A stretch of DNA of 14,465 bases, taken from NCBI GenBank assembly GCA_002394235.1, contig DGTF01000058.1, forward strand, positions 1-14,465, given 5' to 3'. Position 1 is the stretch's first letter, and every line of letters starts with the position of its first letter. This DNA is from Eubacterium sp. UBA4343 (lineage in GTDB: Bacteria > Bacillota > Clostridia > Lachnospirales > Lachnospiraceae). Both the position numbers and the translations under genes were made by a program. Positions 1 through 7,496 of this stretch are shown here, piece by piece. Under the pieces are notes generated by a model. That model was not told the origin of the DNA, made no database searches, and worked only from the letters and a program-made list of their open reading frames with translations.

Positions 1-32
1 TGCGCGAGTTTTATCTCGCTATCGCGACGCTC

Positions 33-65
33 GCCGCACACGAATACTTCGCATTCGGCTGCGGC
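33..65. repeat. Structured extragenic hairpin element
   Basis: Outer arms GCCGCA (33-38) and TGCGGC (60-65) pair perfectly. Inner arms CGAAT (41-45) and ATTCG (53-57) also pair, separated from the outer stem by a 2x2 internal loop. A smaller GCGAG/CTCGC pair lies just upstream at 4-19. There is no T-run, so this is not an intrinsic terminator. No gene can be supported in positions 1-78: the plus frame ending at 78-80 is open from the left edge, but it is too short to judge as a gene end. The element may be a repetitive extragenic palindrome, but its copy number cannot be seen from one window. Confidence 0.4.
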
Positions 66-78
66 TCACTGTTCGCGT

Positions 79-118
79 AAAAAAATACTGCCGTACAAAA
101 TGAATTGTACGGCAGTAT
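79..118 (-). terminator. Rho-independent terminator of prs
   Basis: A perfect 14-bp stem has arms 85-98 (ATACTGCCGTACAA) and 105-118 and a 6-nt loop. On the minus strand it is followed by seven T residues (complement of 79-85). It begins 15 bp beyond the prs stop codon, so it is the natural end of the prs transcript. The plus-strand side lacks a T-run, so it works in one direction only. Confidence 0.93.
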
Positions 119-133
119 CAGACGGAATCTGAA

Positions 134-1303
134 TCAGCATCCGTGCTGCTTGAGAAGCTTATTGATCTTCAGGGTGTTGTCACGCACCTTATTGATGGAT
201 ACGTCGTGGTTCAGCGTATCAATGATGCTGGCCATGTACTTGCCCATCTTCGCGGTGGAATACCACGGGCGGGAGAGCAGTTCTGGTGTCTGGTAGATCA
301 GGTTGGTGGTGATGACCTTTTTGATCATTCCCTTTTCGTAGTATTCATCAAATTTTGCCAGTCCGTCTGTGAACAGGCCGAAGGTGCAGCAGACATATAC
401 GTTGCGCGCCCCGCGGTTTTTCAACTGTGTCGCGACATCAAGCATGCTGCCGCCGGAGGAAATCATGTCGTCGATGACGATGCAGTCCTTGCCCTCTACG
501 GAATCGCCGAGGAACTCATGGGCGACGATGGGGTTCTTGCCATTGACGATTCGGGAATAATCACGGCGCTTGTAGAACATGCCCATGTCAACTCCGAGCA
601 CATTGGAGAAATAGATGGCGCGGGACATGGCTCCCTCATCCGGGGAGATGATCATCAGGTGGTCATTTGAAATCTGGATATCGGACTCTGTCTTCAGCAG
701 TGCCTTCAGGAACTGATAGGTCGGGAAGAAATTATCAAAGCCGTGAAGCGGAATGGAGTTCATAACGCGCGGGTCGTGGGCGTCAAAGGTCAGAATATTG
801 GTTACGCCGTAATCCACGAGCTCCTGCAGAGCAAGCGCGCAGTCGAGGGATTCCCTTCCGGTTCGCTTGTGCTGGCGGCCTTCGTACAGGAACGGCATCA
901 TGACGCTGATTCTGTGTGCCTTTCCGTTTGCCGCGGCGATGACGCGCTTGAGGTTCTGGAAATGGTCATCGGGGCTCATGTGGTTGATGTTTCCGAACTC
1001 GCTGTAGGTGACGCTGTAATTGCATACATCAACGAGGATGAAAAGGTCAACGCCCCGTACGGACTCATTGATGACACCCTTGCCCTCGCCGCTTCCGAAA
1101 CGGGGAAGGTTCACGTCGATGATGTAATTGTCTGTGGCATATCCATAGGTGTCCTTCTTTGCGGTGTTCTGGGCAGAGATCTCCTGCCGGAACTGGATCA
1201 GATACTTGTTGATGGTCTTAGCCATTTCTTCGCATCCGGGCAGAGCGATCAGCTTGAGAGGAGCGACTGCAGATGCATTCACCAGATATTTTGTATTAGC
1301 CAT
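134..1303 (-). CDS. prs: Ribose-phosphate pyrophosphokinase (PRPP synthetase), long form
   Basis: Cytosolic enzyme that transfers pyrophosphate from ATP to ribose 5-phosphate to give PRPP, the precursor of purines, pyrimidines, NAD, histidine and tryptophan. Visible marks are the segment at about residues 136-162 (MPFLYEGRQHKR followed by the SLDCALALQEL helix), DAHDP at 174-178, and the PRPP-binding loop CIVIDDMISSGGSMLDVA at 274-291. At 389 residues it is longer than the classical form of about 315, with an extended N-terminus and insertions. I associate this long version with Lachnospiraceae and related Clostridia. The ATG at 1301-1303 has a GGAGG site (complement of 1309-1313) 5 nt upstream. 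It is monocistronic, with its own promoter (1409-1437) and terminator (79-118). Confidence 0.95.
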   Translation of the reverse strand: MANTKYLVNASAVAPLKLIALPGCEEMAKTINKYLIQFRQEISAQNTAKKDTYGYATDNYIIDVNLPRFGSGEGKGVINESVRGVDLFILVDVCNYSVTYSEFGNINHMSPDDHFQNLKRVIAAANGKAHRISVMMPFLYEGRQHKRTGRESLDCALALQELVDYGVTNILTFDAHDPRVMNSIPLHGFDNFFPTYQFLKALLKTESDIQISNDHLMIISPDEGAMSRAIYFSNVLGVDMGMFYKRRDYSRIVNGKNPIVAHEFLGDSVEGKDCIVIDDMISSGGSMLDVATQLKNRGARNVYVCCTFGLFTDGLAKFDEYYEKGMIKKVITTNLIYQTPELLSRPWYSTAKMGKYMASIIDTLNHDVSINKVRDNTLKINKLLKQHGC

Positions 1304-1408
1304 GAAAGCCTCCGGTATAATGTTTTTTCACAACGGGATGCCCGGAAATTCGCGTAAAAAACGGCTCCGCTATAGCAGATAATGAATTCGCACGGGCGTA
1401 CACGACAC

Positions 1409-1437
1409 ATATTAGCATTGAAAAAAAAAGGTGTCAA
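1409..1437 (-). promoter_or_regulatory. Sigma-A type promoter for prs, overlapped by an inverted repeat
   Basis: On the minus strand a perfect -35 TTGACA (complement of 1432-1437) is followed by a 17-nt spacer containing nine T residues and a -10 TAATAT (complement of 1409-1414). This gives a leader of about 100 nt before the prs ATG. Arms GCATTGA (1415-1421) and TCAATGC (1434-1440) form a perfect 7-bp inverted repeat around the spacer. One arm covers the -35 and the other touches the -10. This could be an operator or may be incidental. The leader also contains a small CGGG/CCCG hairpin near 1336-1346. Confidence 0.75.
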
Positions 1438-1457
1438 TGCCTGGTTCCGCGGTCAAG

Positions 1458-1486
1458 TTGCTTTTTCGGTGCGGATTTGTTATGAT
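1458..1486 (+). promoter_or_regulatory. Promoter for the DUF512-der-plsY-gpsA run
   Basis: TTGCTT (1458-1463), a 17-nt spacer, and TATGAT (1481-1486). Transcription would start near 1493, leaving a very short leader of about 20 nt that carries the GGAGG site at 1500-1504 before the ATG at 1512. The spacing is right and the -10 is good, but the -35 is only half consensus. It is arranged back-to-back with the prs promoter. Confidence 0.55.
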
Positions 1487-1511
1487 TTGAAGGATGATCG
1501 GAGGATGGAGA

Positions 1512-2906
1512 ATGGGAAAGACTGCACATATTATAAGAAAAATCGAGCCCGGAAGCATTGCCGAGGAAATGGAGATGGAACCCGGCGATGAGATTCTGAA
1601 GATCAATGGAAACGATATTGAAGATATTTTTGACTACCGGTTTTTGGTGAATGACAGTTATATTGTGGTCCTGCTGAAAAAGAAGAAATCCGGCGAAGAA
1701 TGGGAACTGGAAATCGAGAAGGATCCGGATGAGGACCTTGGCGTGGAGTTTGAAAACGGGCTGATGGATGACTACAAATCCTGCAGCAACCACTGCGTTT
1801 TCTGCTTCATTGACCAGATGCCGAAGGGAATGCGGGATACGCTCTATTTCAAGGATGACGATTCCAGATTGTCCTTCCTTCAGGGCAACTATGTCACACT
1901 GACAAACATGAGCGACAGCGATATCGACCGGATTATCCGCTACCGGATGGAACCCATCAATATTTCGTTTCAGACCACGAATCCGGAACTCCGCAGGAAG
2001 ATGCTTCACAACCGGTTTGCGGGAGATGTTTTTCCGAAGGTGAAGCGGCTGGCGGACGCCGGGATCGAGATGAACGGTCAGATCGTTCTCTGTAAAGGCC
2101 TGAATGACGGGGAGGAGCTGGAACGGACCATCCGGGATCTCACCGGATATCTGCCTGCTCTCCGTAGCCTTTCGGTTGTGCCGGTAGGACTTTCGAGGTT
2201 CCGGGACGGTCTGTACCCCCTCGAGCCGTTCAATGGAGATGATGCGGCGAAGGTAATTGACCGTATCGAAAGCTGGCAGAAAAAGCTGTACCCAAAGTAC
2301 GGAGTGCACTTTGTGCATGCGTCGGACGAGTGGTATCTTCTGGCGGGCAGGGACATTCCGGAGGAGGAGCGGTATGACGGCTATCTTCAGTTGGAAAATG
2401 GTGTCGGCATGCTGAGGCTTCTGGAGACAGAGGTGAGAGAGGAGCTGCGGGAACGCAGCGGAGATGACAGGACACGGAACCTGACGATTGCGACGGGACA
2501 GCTTCCTGCCGATACCATTCGAAAGCTGTGCGGACTGATCCGGGAGAAATATCCGCAGGTCTGCGTCCGGATCGTACCAATCCGGAATGACTTTTTCGGC
2601 GAGAGAATCACTGTGTCCGGACTTGTCACAGGGACGGATCTGATCCGTCAGCTGAAGGGAAAGGAACTCGGGGAGGAGCTTTTGATTCCCTGCAATATGC
2701 TTCGTTCCGGGGAAAATGTTTTTCTGGATGACATCACGGTTGAACAGGTTATAATGGAACTAAAGGTTCCCGTCACTGTGGTGGATCCGGAGGGAAAGGA
2801 TTTCTGCCTTGCGGTTCTCGGAGAGACGAAGGGCAGTACACATAGAAGGAGACAGATGTATGAGCAAACCGATCGTAGCAGTTGTGGGACGCCCGAACGT
2901 GGGTAA
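1512..2906 (+). CDS. PDZ/radical-SAM/DUF512 family protein
   Basis: This is the conserved clostridial protein of unknown function found next to der. Residues 5-60 look like a PDZ-type domain (IEPGSIAEEMEMEPGDEILKI). A CX3CX2C cluster follows at C91, C95 and C98 (SCSNHCVFC), the pattern expected for a 4Fe-4S radical-SAM centre. The C-terminal half (about 265-430) matches the DUF512 region. The substrate is unknown. I chose the ATG at 1512 because GGAGG (1500-1504) lies 7 nt upstream and the PDZ domain starts at once. An in-frame ATG at 1494 would add six residues and has no well-placed ribosome binding site. The reading frame runs 47 bp into der, so the last 15 or so residues are encoded by der's ribosome-binding and P-loop DNA, which is unusual. 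Confidence 0.85.
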   Translation: MGKTAHIIRKIEPGSIAEEMEMEPGDEILKINGNDIEDIFDYRFLVNDSYIVVLLKKKKSGEEWELEIEKDPDEDLGVEFENGLMDDYKSCSNHCVFCFIDQMPKGMRDTLYFKDDDSRLSFLQGNYVTLTNMSDSDIDRIIRYRMEPINISFQTTNPELRRKMLHNRFAGDVFPKVKRLADAGIEMNGQIVLCKGLNDGEELERTIRDLTGYLPALRSLSVVPVGLSRFRDGLYPLEPFNGDDAAKVIDRIESWQKKLYPKYGVHFVHASDEWYLLAGRDIPEEERYDGYLQLENGVGMLRLLETEVREELRERSGDDRTRNLTIATGQLPADTIRKLCGLIREKYPQVCVRIVPIRNDFFGERITVSGLVTGTDLIRQLKGKELGEELLIPCNMLRSGENVFLDDITVEQVIMELKVPVTVVDPEGKDFCLAVLGETKGSTHRRRQMYEQTDRSSCGTPERG

Positions 2907-4191
2907 GTCTACATTATTTAATGCTCTTGCGGGAGAGAGAATCTCCATTGTGAAGGATACGCCCGGAGTGACCAGAGACCGGATCTATACCGATGTCAGC
3001 TGGCTCTCTCATGAGTTTACGATGATTGATACCGGTGGAATCGAGCCGGACAGCAGCGACGTGATCCTCTCGCAGATGAGAGAACAGGCGATGATCGCCA
3101 TCGACACCGCTGATGTGATCATTTTTATGACCGACGTTCGTCAGGGACTGACGGACGCGGATTATCAGGTTGCCACCATGCTGCGCAAGAGCCGGAAGCC
3201 GATTGTGCTTGCCGTGAATAAGGTGGACAGCTTCAAGGCACAGCAGATGGATGTATATGAGTTCTATAACCTTGGTATAGGAGAACCTTATGCGATTTCT
3301 GCGGAAGGAAAGCAGGGACTTGGGGATCTTCTCGATGCGGTGATTTCGAAGTTCCCAGAGGGAGTAGAGGCGCCGGAGGAGGACGAGAATCCCAGAATTG
3401 CCGTTGTCGGGAAGCCGAATGTCGGAAAGTCCTCTATTATCAATAAACTGCTCGGCGGTAACCGGGTCATTGTATCGGATATCGCAGGCACCACAAGAGA
3501 TGCGATCGACACGGTTATTTCCCGGAACGGGAAGAATTATACCTTCATTGATACCGCGGGTCTTCGGAGAAAGAGCAAGATAAAGGAGGATCTGGAGCGA
3601 TACAGCATCATCCGGACTGTATCTGCGGTGGAGCGCTGTGATATCGCAGTTGTCGTGATCGACGCGACGGAAGGAATCACCGAGCAGGACGCGAAGATCG
3701 CAGGAATCGCCCACGAGAGAGGGAAAGGGCTGATTGTCGCGGTGAATAAGTGGGATGCGGTCGAGAAGGATGATAAATCCGTGAAGGAGTTTACGAACAA
3801 GGTGAGAAATACCCTCTCCTTTGCCTATTACGCGGAGATTATCTTCATATCCGCCAAAACCGGACAGAGACTTTCGAAACTCTTTGACACCATCGATGAG
3901 ATTTTGGATTCGCAGACGCTTCGTGTGCAGACCGGTGTTCTGAATGACATCCTGACCGAAGCCCTTGCCATGCAGCAGCCGCCGTCAGATAAGGGCAGGA
4001 GGCTGAAAGTTTTTTATATGACACAGGTAGCGGTGAAGCCGCCGACCTTTGTAATCTTTGTGAATGAGAAGAAACTGATGCATTTCTCTTATCAGAGATA
4101 TCTGGAGAACCGGGTGCGTGATGCCTTCGGGTTTAAGGGAACCGCGATCCGTTTCATTATCAGGGAGAGACAGGACAAGGAGGAGAACTGA
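2860..4191 (+). CDS. der: Ribosome-assembly GTPase Der (EngA)
   Basis: Essential GTPase with two tandem G domains and a C-terminal KH-like domain, acting in 50S subunit maturation. G domain 1 shows GRPNVGKS (10-17), DTGG (57-60) and NKVD (120-123). G domain 2 shows GKPNVGKSS (184-192), DTAG (231-234) and NKWD (296-299). The KH-like part begins near residue 350. The length, 443 residues, is usual for the family. The start is the ATG at 2860, behind AGAAGGAGA (2844-2852) and giving the typical MSKPIVAVVGRPNVGKS opening. An upstream in-frame start at 2809 would add 17 unconserved residues. The gene overlaps the preceding DUF512 gene by 47 bp and is followed by plsY after 3 bp. Confidence 0.97.
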   Translation: MSKPIVAVVGRPNVGKSTLFNALAGERISIVKDTPGVTRDRIYTDVSWLSHEFTMIDTGGIEPDSSDVILSQMREQAMIAIDTADVIIFMTDVRQGLTDADYQVATMLRKSRKPIVLAVNKVDSFKAQQMDVYEFYNLGIGEPYAISAEGKQGLGDLLDAVISKFPEGVEAPEEDENPRIAVVGKPNVGKSSIINKLLGGNRVIVSDIAGTTRDAIDTVISRNGKNYTFIDTAGLRRKSKIKEDLERYSIIRTVSAVERCDIAVVVIDATEGITEQDAKIAGIAHERGKGLIVAVNKWDAVEKDDKSVKEFTNKVRNTLSFAYYAEIIFISAKTGQRLSKLFDTIDEILDSQTLRVQTGVLNDILTEALAMQQPPSDKGRRLKVFYMTQVAVKPPTFVIFVNEKKLMHFSYQRYLENRVRDAFGFKGTAIRFIIRERQDKEEN

Positions 4192-4194
4192 GAG

Positions 4195-4854
4195 ATGCTT
4201 GCACGGGCTTGCAGTCTGCTGATCGGATACGGATTTGGTCTGTTTCAGACCTCTTATTTCATCGGAAAAGCAAAGGGCGTGGACATCCGGAAGATGGGGA
4301 GCGGCAACGCGGGAACGACTAACGCGCTTCGCACGCTCGGAACGAAAGCCGGTCTCATGACGATGGCCGGGGATGTAACGAAGTGTATTCTTGCTGTTAT
4401 TCTTACCTGGCTGATTTTCCGCAATTCATACCCGGAGCTCTTCCCGCTTCTCAAGATCTGGACAGCTGCCGGAGTCATCCTCGGACATGACTATCCGTTC
4501 TATATGGATTTTCGAGGGGGCAAGGGAATCGCTGCGACGGCGGGAATGGTCATTGCTTTTGGCGACTGGCCGATGATCCTGGTGGGTACGGTGCTGTTCT
4601 TTTCGATTTTTTTCGCGACTCACTATGTGTCTCTGAGCTCGCTGTCACTGTCTACGGAGTTTCTGGTATTTCTCTGCGTTTTTTGTGCAATGGGAAGATA
4701 TTCGATGACGACAGCCCGGCTCACGGAGATGTGTGTGCTTACGGCGATCCTCACCGCACTCGCATATTTCCAGCATCGGGGCAATATAAAGAGACTTGCG
4801 ACGGGATGCGAAAGGAAGACTTATCTGAGTCATCGCCATCCGTCGGATAAATAA
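4195..4854 (+). CDS. plsY: Acyl-phosphate:glycerol-3-phosphate acyltransferase PlsY
   Basis: Integral membrane enzyme that moves an acyl chain from acyl-phosphate to sn-glycerol 3-phosphate, the first acylation of phospholipid synthesis. The three PlsY signatures are visible: GSGNAGTTN (35-43), HDYPFYMDFRGGKG (98-111), and the C-terminal HRGNIKRLATGCE (194-206). About five hydrophobic segments are spread over the 219 residues. The start ATG at 4195 follows the der stop by 3 bp. AAGGAGG (4178-4184) lies inside the end of der, so translation is probably coupled. It pairs functionally with gpsA, the next gene, which makes its substrate. The final residues LSHRHPSDK form a short polar tail beyond the conserved core. 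Confidence 0.96.
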   Translation: MLARACSLLIGYGFGLFQTSYFIGKAKGVDIRKMGSGNAGTTNALRTLGTKAGLMTMAGDVTKCILAVILTWLIFRNSYPELFPLLKIWTAAGVILGHDYPFYMDFRGGKGIAATAGMVIAFGDWPMILVGTVLFFSIFFATHYVSLSSLSLSTEFLVFLCVFCAMGRYSMTTARLTEMCVLTAILTALAYFQHRGNIKRLATGCERKTYLSHRHPSDK

Positions 4855-4929
4855 TAACGGTGACGCGTGCAGCCTGGCGGACAAATCGGGCAATAATGGT
4901 GAACGCGTGTGTCCTGGCGGACAAACCGG
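4855..4929. repeat. Imperfect 39-bp tandem repeat in the plsY-gpsA gap
   Basis: Two near-identical units start at 4855 (TAACGGTGACGCGTG...) and 4894 (TAATGGTGAACGCGTG...). Both end in CCTGGCGGACAAAYCGG, and they differ by a few substitutions and a 1-nt indel. A weaker third partial copy (GGTGACTCGCG..., then GTGGCGG) starts near 4927. The array begins right after the plsY stop codon and ends about 58 bp before gpsA. The function is unknown. It holds no ORF of note and no clear terminator. Confidence 0.75.
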
Positions 4930-4987
4930 TGACTCGCGCATTGCAGCGGGGCCGTGGCGGCACGGCAGATATTAGGGAGGTGAATCG

Positions 4988-5995
4988 ATGGCAAAAATCA
5001 GTGTGATTGGTTCGGGAAGCTGGGGGACCGCGCTTACCTGGCTTTTATGCAATAATGGTCACGAGCTGACCCTTTGGTCCTACCGCGCGGAAGAAACAGA
5101 AATGTATCAAAAGAATCATCAGAACACGGATAAACTTCCGGGTGTGATTCTTCCGGATTCTGTGGAGTATACGACAGATCTCGGGGAGGCGTGTGCCGGA
5201 AGGGATCTCCTTGTGCTGGCAGTTCCTTCTCCGGCCCTGAGGAATACGGCACACAAGATGGGCGGACTGGTTCGGCCCGGACAGCTGATCGTCAGTGTGG
5301 CAAAGGGGATCGAGGAAAATTCTCTGATGACAATGAGCGAGATCATTGAGCAGGAGATTCCGCAGGCGGATGTGGCTGTTCTTTCCGGCCCCAGTCATGC
5401 GGAGGAGGTCGGAAGAGGCCTTCCGACGGCTATTGTCGCCGGGGCGCACAGCAGAGAGACCGCGAACCGGGTGCAGTCCGTCTTTATGTCGCCGGTATTC
5501 CGGGTGTACACAAGCTCGGACATGAAGGGAATTCAGCTCGGGGCGGCATTGAAGAACGTGATGGCTCTTGCGGCGGGAATTGCGGACGGGCTCGGATACG
5601 GGGACAACACAAAGGCGGCGCTGATCACCAGAGGAAGCGCAGAACTTGCAAGGCTTGGAGGCGCGATGGGCATTCACATGAGAACGCTCTACGGTCTATC
5701 CGGAATTGGTGATCTGATCGTAACCTGCGCGAGTCTGCACAGCCGCAATCGGAAGGCGGGCTATCTGATGGGGCAGGGATACACCATGGAAGACGCGATG
5801 AAGGAAGTGCACCAGGTGGTCGAGGGCGTATATTCTGCCAGGGCGGGAAAGCTGCTCGCGGAGAAATATCACGTGGATATGCCGATCGTGAATGAGGTGA
5901 ACGAAGTGCTCTTTCACGGAAAGCCCGCCCGTGACGCCGTGAATGAACTGATGCAGCGGGACGGAAAAGATGAGATCGAAGAGTGGGAGGAGTAA
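4988..5995 (+). CDS. gpsA: NAD(P)-dependent glycerol-3-phosphate dehydrogenase
   Basis: Cytosolic enzyme that reduces dihydroxyacetone phosphate to sn-glycerol 3-phosphate, the phospholipid backbone used by PlsY upstream. The N-terminal Rossmann motif is GSGSWGTALT (8-17). VLSGPSHAEEV lies near 131-141. The catalytic lysine region is ALKNVMALAAGIADGLGYG, with K189, followed by NTKAAL with K209. The substrate-binding stretch GLSGIGDLIVTC is near 236-247. The 335-residue length is normal. The ATG at 4988 is preceded by AGGGAGGTG (4974-4982). In many Clostridia this gene sits in the same der-plsY-gpsA order. Here the next gene is convergent, 12 bp away, with no obvious terminator between them. 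Confidence 0.97.
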   Translation: MAKISVIGSGSWGTALTWLLCNNGHELTLWSYRAEETEMYQKNHQNTDKLPGVILPDSVEYTTDLGEACAGRDLLVLAVPSPALRNTAHKMGGLVRPGQLIVSVAKGIEENSLMTMSEIIEQEIPQADVAVLSGPSHAEEVGRGLPTAIVAGAHSRETANRVQSVFMSPVFRVYTSSDMKGIQLGAALKNVMALAAGIADGLGYGDNTKAALITRGSAELARLGGAMGIHMRTLYGLSGIGDLIVTCASLHSRNRKAGYLMGQGYTMEDAMKEVHQVVEGVYSARAGKLLAEKYHVDMPIVNEVNEVLFHGKPARDAVNELMQRDGKDEIEEWEE

Positions 5996-6007
5996 GATGC
6001 TCTTCGA

Positions 6008-6874
6008 TCAGTCTGTCAGAACTGCCCATTCCGTGTCTGCAAGATCCTGAGGAACATGAGCGGTGCGGAGCCCTTCGTCCATTGCATCGATAGCGGTCAT
6101 CTCCGGTTCTGTGAGGGCAAAATCAAAGATGTCCGCGTTTTCCGCGATGCGGGAAGGGTGTACGGATTTCGGAATCGCTGAAATGCCCCTCTGTATCAGC
6201 CACCGGAGACCGGTCTGGGCGGCTGTCTTTCCGTATTTTGCGCCGATCTTGATGAGAATCTCGCGGTCCCTGTATGCGCCGCGCGCGAGCGGCGCATAAG
6301 CCTGAACCTGAATACCGTGGCTCTGGCAGTAATTTACGGTTTCACCCTGACGCCAGAGAGGATGGCATTCTATCTGATTGAGTACCGGAACAACGCCGGT
6401 TTCCTGCTCAAGACATTCGAGCTGAGCCGGGGAAAAATTGCTCACGCCGATGGATCGGGCAAGTCCTGATTCCTTCAGGCGGATCAGTTCCCTCCAGGTC
6501 TGCCGGATACATCCCGGAACCGGCCAGTGAATCAGGTATAGATCGATATAATCGGTTCCGAGCCTGTCCAGCGTACGCTGGAAGGCACCCGACACGTCTC
6601 CGAGCCGCTGGGCGTTGTTCCAGACCTTCGACGTGAGAAAAATCTTCTCTCTCGGGATGTCCAGATCCCGGATAGCATTTCCTAAAAGCTCTTCGTTGCC
6701 GTAGACAGAGGCGGTGTCAAACAGACGATAGCCGCAGCGGTAAGCGGCGTCCACGGCGGCATGCATATCTTTTTCATCCGTTGTCTTGTAAACCCCGAGC
6801 CCGAGAAGCGGGATGGAATTCCCGTCGTTCAGGGGGTGAGACGGGATATTTATCTTCTTAAATTCTTTGGTCAT
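6008..6874 (-). CDS. Aldo/keto reductase (NADPH-dependent, AKR family)
   Basis: Cytosolic TIM-barrel oxidoreductase that reduces aldehydes or ketones with NAD(P)H. The substrate cannot be told from sequence. The full AKR catalytic tetrad is visible: D53 and Y58 in FDTASVYGNEE, K83 in LTSKVWN, and H116 in YLIHWPVPG. The signature SIGVSNFSPAQLE and the C-terminal nucleotide-binding IPKSVHPSRIAEN are also present. I chose the ATG at 6872-6874, giving 288 residues, because it starts just before the conserved core and has CGAGG (complement of 6884-6888) at a workable distance. An in-frame upstream start at 6967 would add 31 residues translated from tandem-repeat DNA. It is transcribed towards gpsA and away from the CODH operon, with no evident functional tie to either. 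Confidence 0.92.
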   Translation of the reverse strand: MTKEFKKINIPSHPLNDGNSIPLLGLGVYKTTDEKDMHAAVDAAYRCGYRLFDTASVYGNEELLGNAIRDLDIPREKIFLTSKVWNNAQRLGDVSGAFQRTLDRLGTDYIDLYLIHWPVPGCIRQTWRELIRLKESGLARSIGVSNFSPAQLECLEQETGVVPVLNQIECHPLWRQGETVNYCQSHGIQVQAYAPLARGAYRDREILIKIGAKYGKTAAQTGLRWLIQRGISAIPKSVHPSRIAENADIFDFALTEPEMTAIDAMDEGLRTAHVPQDLADTEWAVLTD

Positions 6875-7002
6875 AGTCTGATACCTCGCATTAAAACATC
6901 TGAAATATTCTGATTGAAAGTCAACTAAAATCTTCCGACTATCTTTTGATACCTGATTTAAAGTCATCTGAAATACCCAGCCTATCGTTTGATATCCCAG
7001 GT
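6875..7002 (-). repeat. Degenerate tandem repeat of about 43-45 bp covering the aldo/keto reductase start region
   Basis: Read on the minus strand, the units share TATCAAA-GATAG, then ATTTYAGWTGACTTT-AATC. Two nearly full copies span about 6955-7002 and 6912-6956. A half copy (6888-6911) contains ATATTTCAGATG, and a last partial copy (6875-6887) contains GAGGTATCAGACT. The final copy supplies the ribosome binding site and abuts the start codon of the reductase. The copies have diverged by substitutions and small indels, so this is an old duplication. Confidence 0.7.
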
Positions 7003-7262
7003 AAAGCGATTTCGATTGCTCCGGTTATTTTTAAACATCCGCTTCCAGAACCTTAAAACGATAATATGCAACATTACTCACAGCCTGTTGATGAAGAGAT
7101 GAATATTACAATAAGCAGAATGCATGAAAAAGTATGGAAATTACGGATGAAATCATTTAAAATAGAGATGTTACCGGAAATCTGATAACCGAAAACGGGG
7201 GAAAGTGCACAGGATCATCGGACTAATCCCCTGTGAAAATGGAAAATATTGCTATTATCATA

Positions 7263-7368
7263 ATACACATTGCGGAAAAGTGCAATCATCACCGCGGCGA
7301 GAGAACAAGTATGCGGGTGTGTTTGTAAAAAAATACAATTTTTTGATACACTGCGGAAGGATTGTGCA
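7263..7368. repeat. Pair of dispersed direct repeats (about 22 bp) upstream of the CODH operon
   Basis: The copy at 7263-7284 reads ATACACATTGCGGAA then AAGTGCA. The copy at 7346-7368 reads ATACACTGCGGAAGG then ATTGTGCA. They align with two small indels and lie about 83 bp apart. They could be duplicated regulator sites, but chance similarity cannot be excluded. Confidence 0.35.
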
Positions 7369-7478
7369 GATTACATTAAAAAGGCGTGCCAAAAATGTGC
7401 AAGTTTTCGACCCGGAGAACCCCCTGGGGAGGATGGTGACGGCAACAGACAAAAGCCCTTCCGGTTGCCACGGATGAC

Positions 7479-7496
7479 TTGTGCATATCTGTACAA
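7479..7496. promoter_or_regulatory. Possible Rex-type operator upstream of the CODH operon
   Basis: TTGTGCA-TATC-TGTACAA has the 7-4-7 layout of sites for the NADH-sensing repressor Rex (family consensus TTGTGAA-N4-TTCACAA or TTGTTAA-N4-TTAACAA), with three differences from the former. It lies about 94 bp upstream of the -35 at 7590. A related palindrome, TTTGTACAAA, sits at 7552-7561, closer to the promoter. The string TGTACAAAAAA recurs at 7490 and 7554. Assigning the regulator to Rex is inference. Confidence 0.35.

Noticed and set aside
1316..1321. TATAAT on the plus strand near the prs start
   Set aside because: No -35 lies at a proper distance and no plus-strand gene starts nearby. The promoter at 1458-1486 fits the downstream gene far better.
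143..1357. Long plus-strand reading frames (175 and 204 codons) opposite prs
   Set aside because: They are antisense to a clear prs gene, have no ribosome binding sites or recognisable motifs, and are explained by prs codon composition.
1434..2318. 294-codon minus-strand frame opposite the DUF512 gene
   Set aside because: It overlaps a well-supported gene and two promoter regions, and its translation shows no domain.
7420..7470. Known riboswitch (cobalamin, molybdenum cofactor, NiCo or THF) in the CODH leader
   Set aside because: A GGCAAC/GTTGCC hairpin is present, but none of the conserved core sequences of these classes can be found. The segment also lies upstream of the predicted transcription start.
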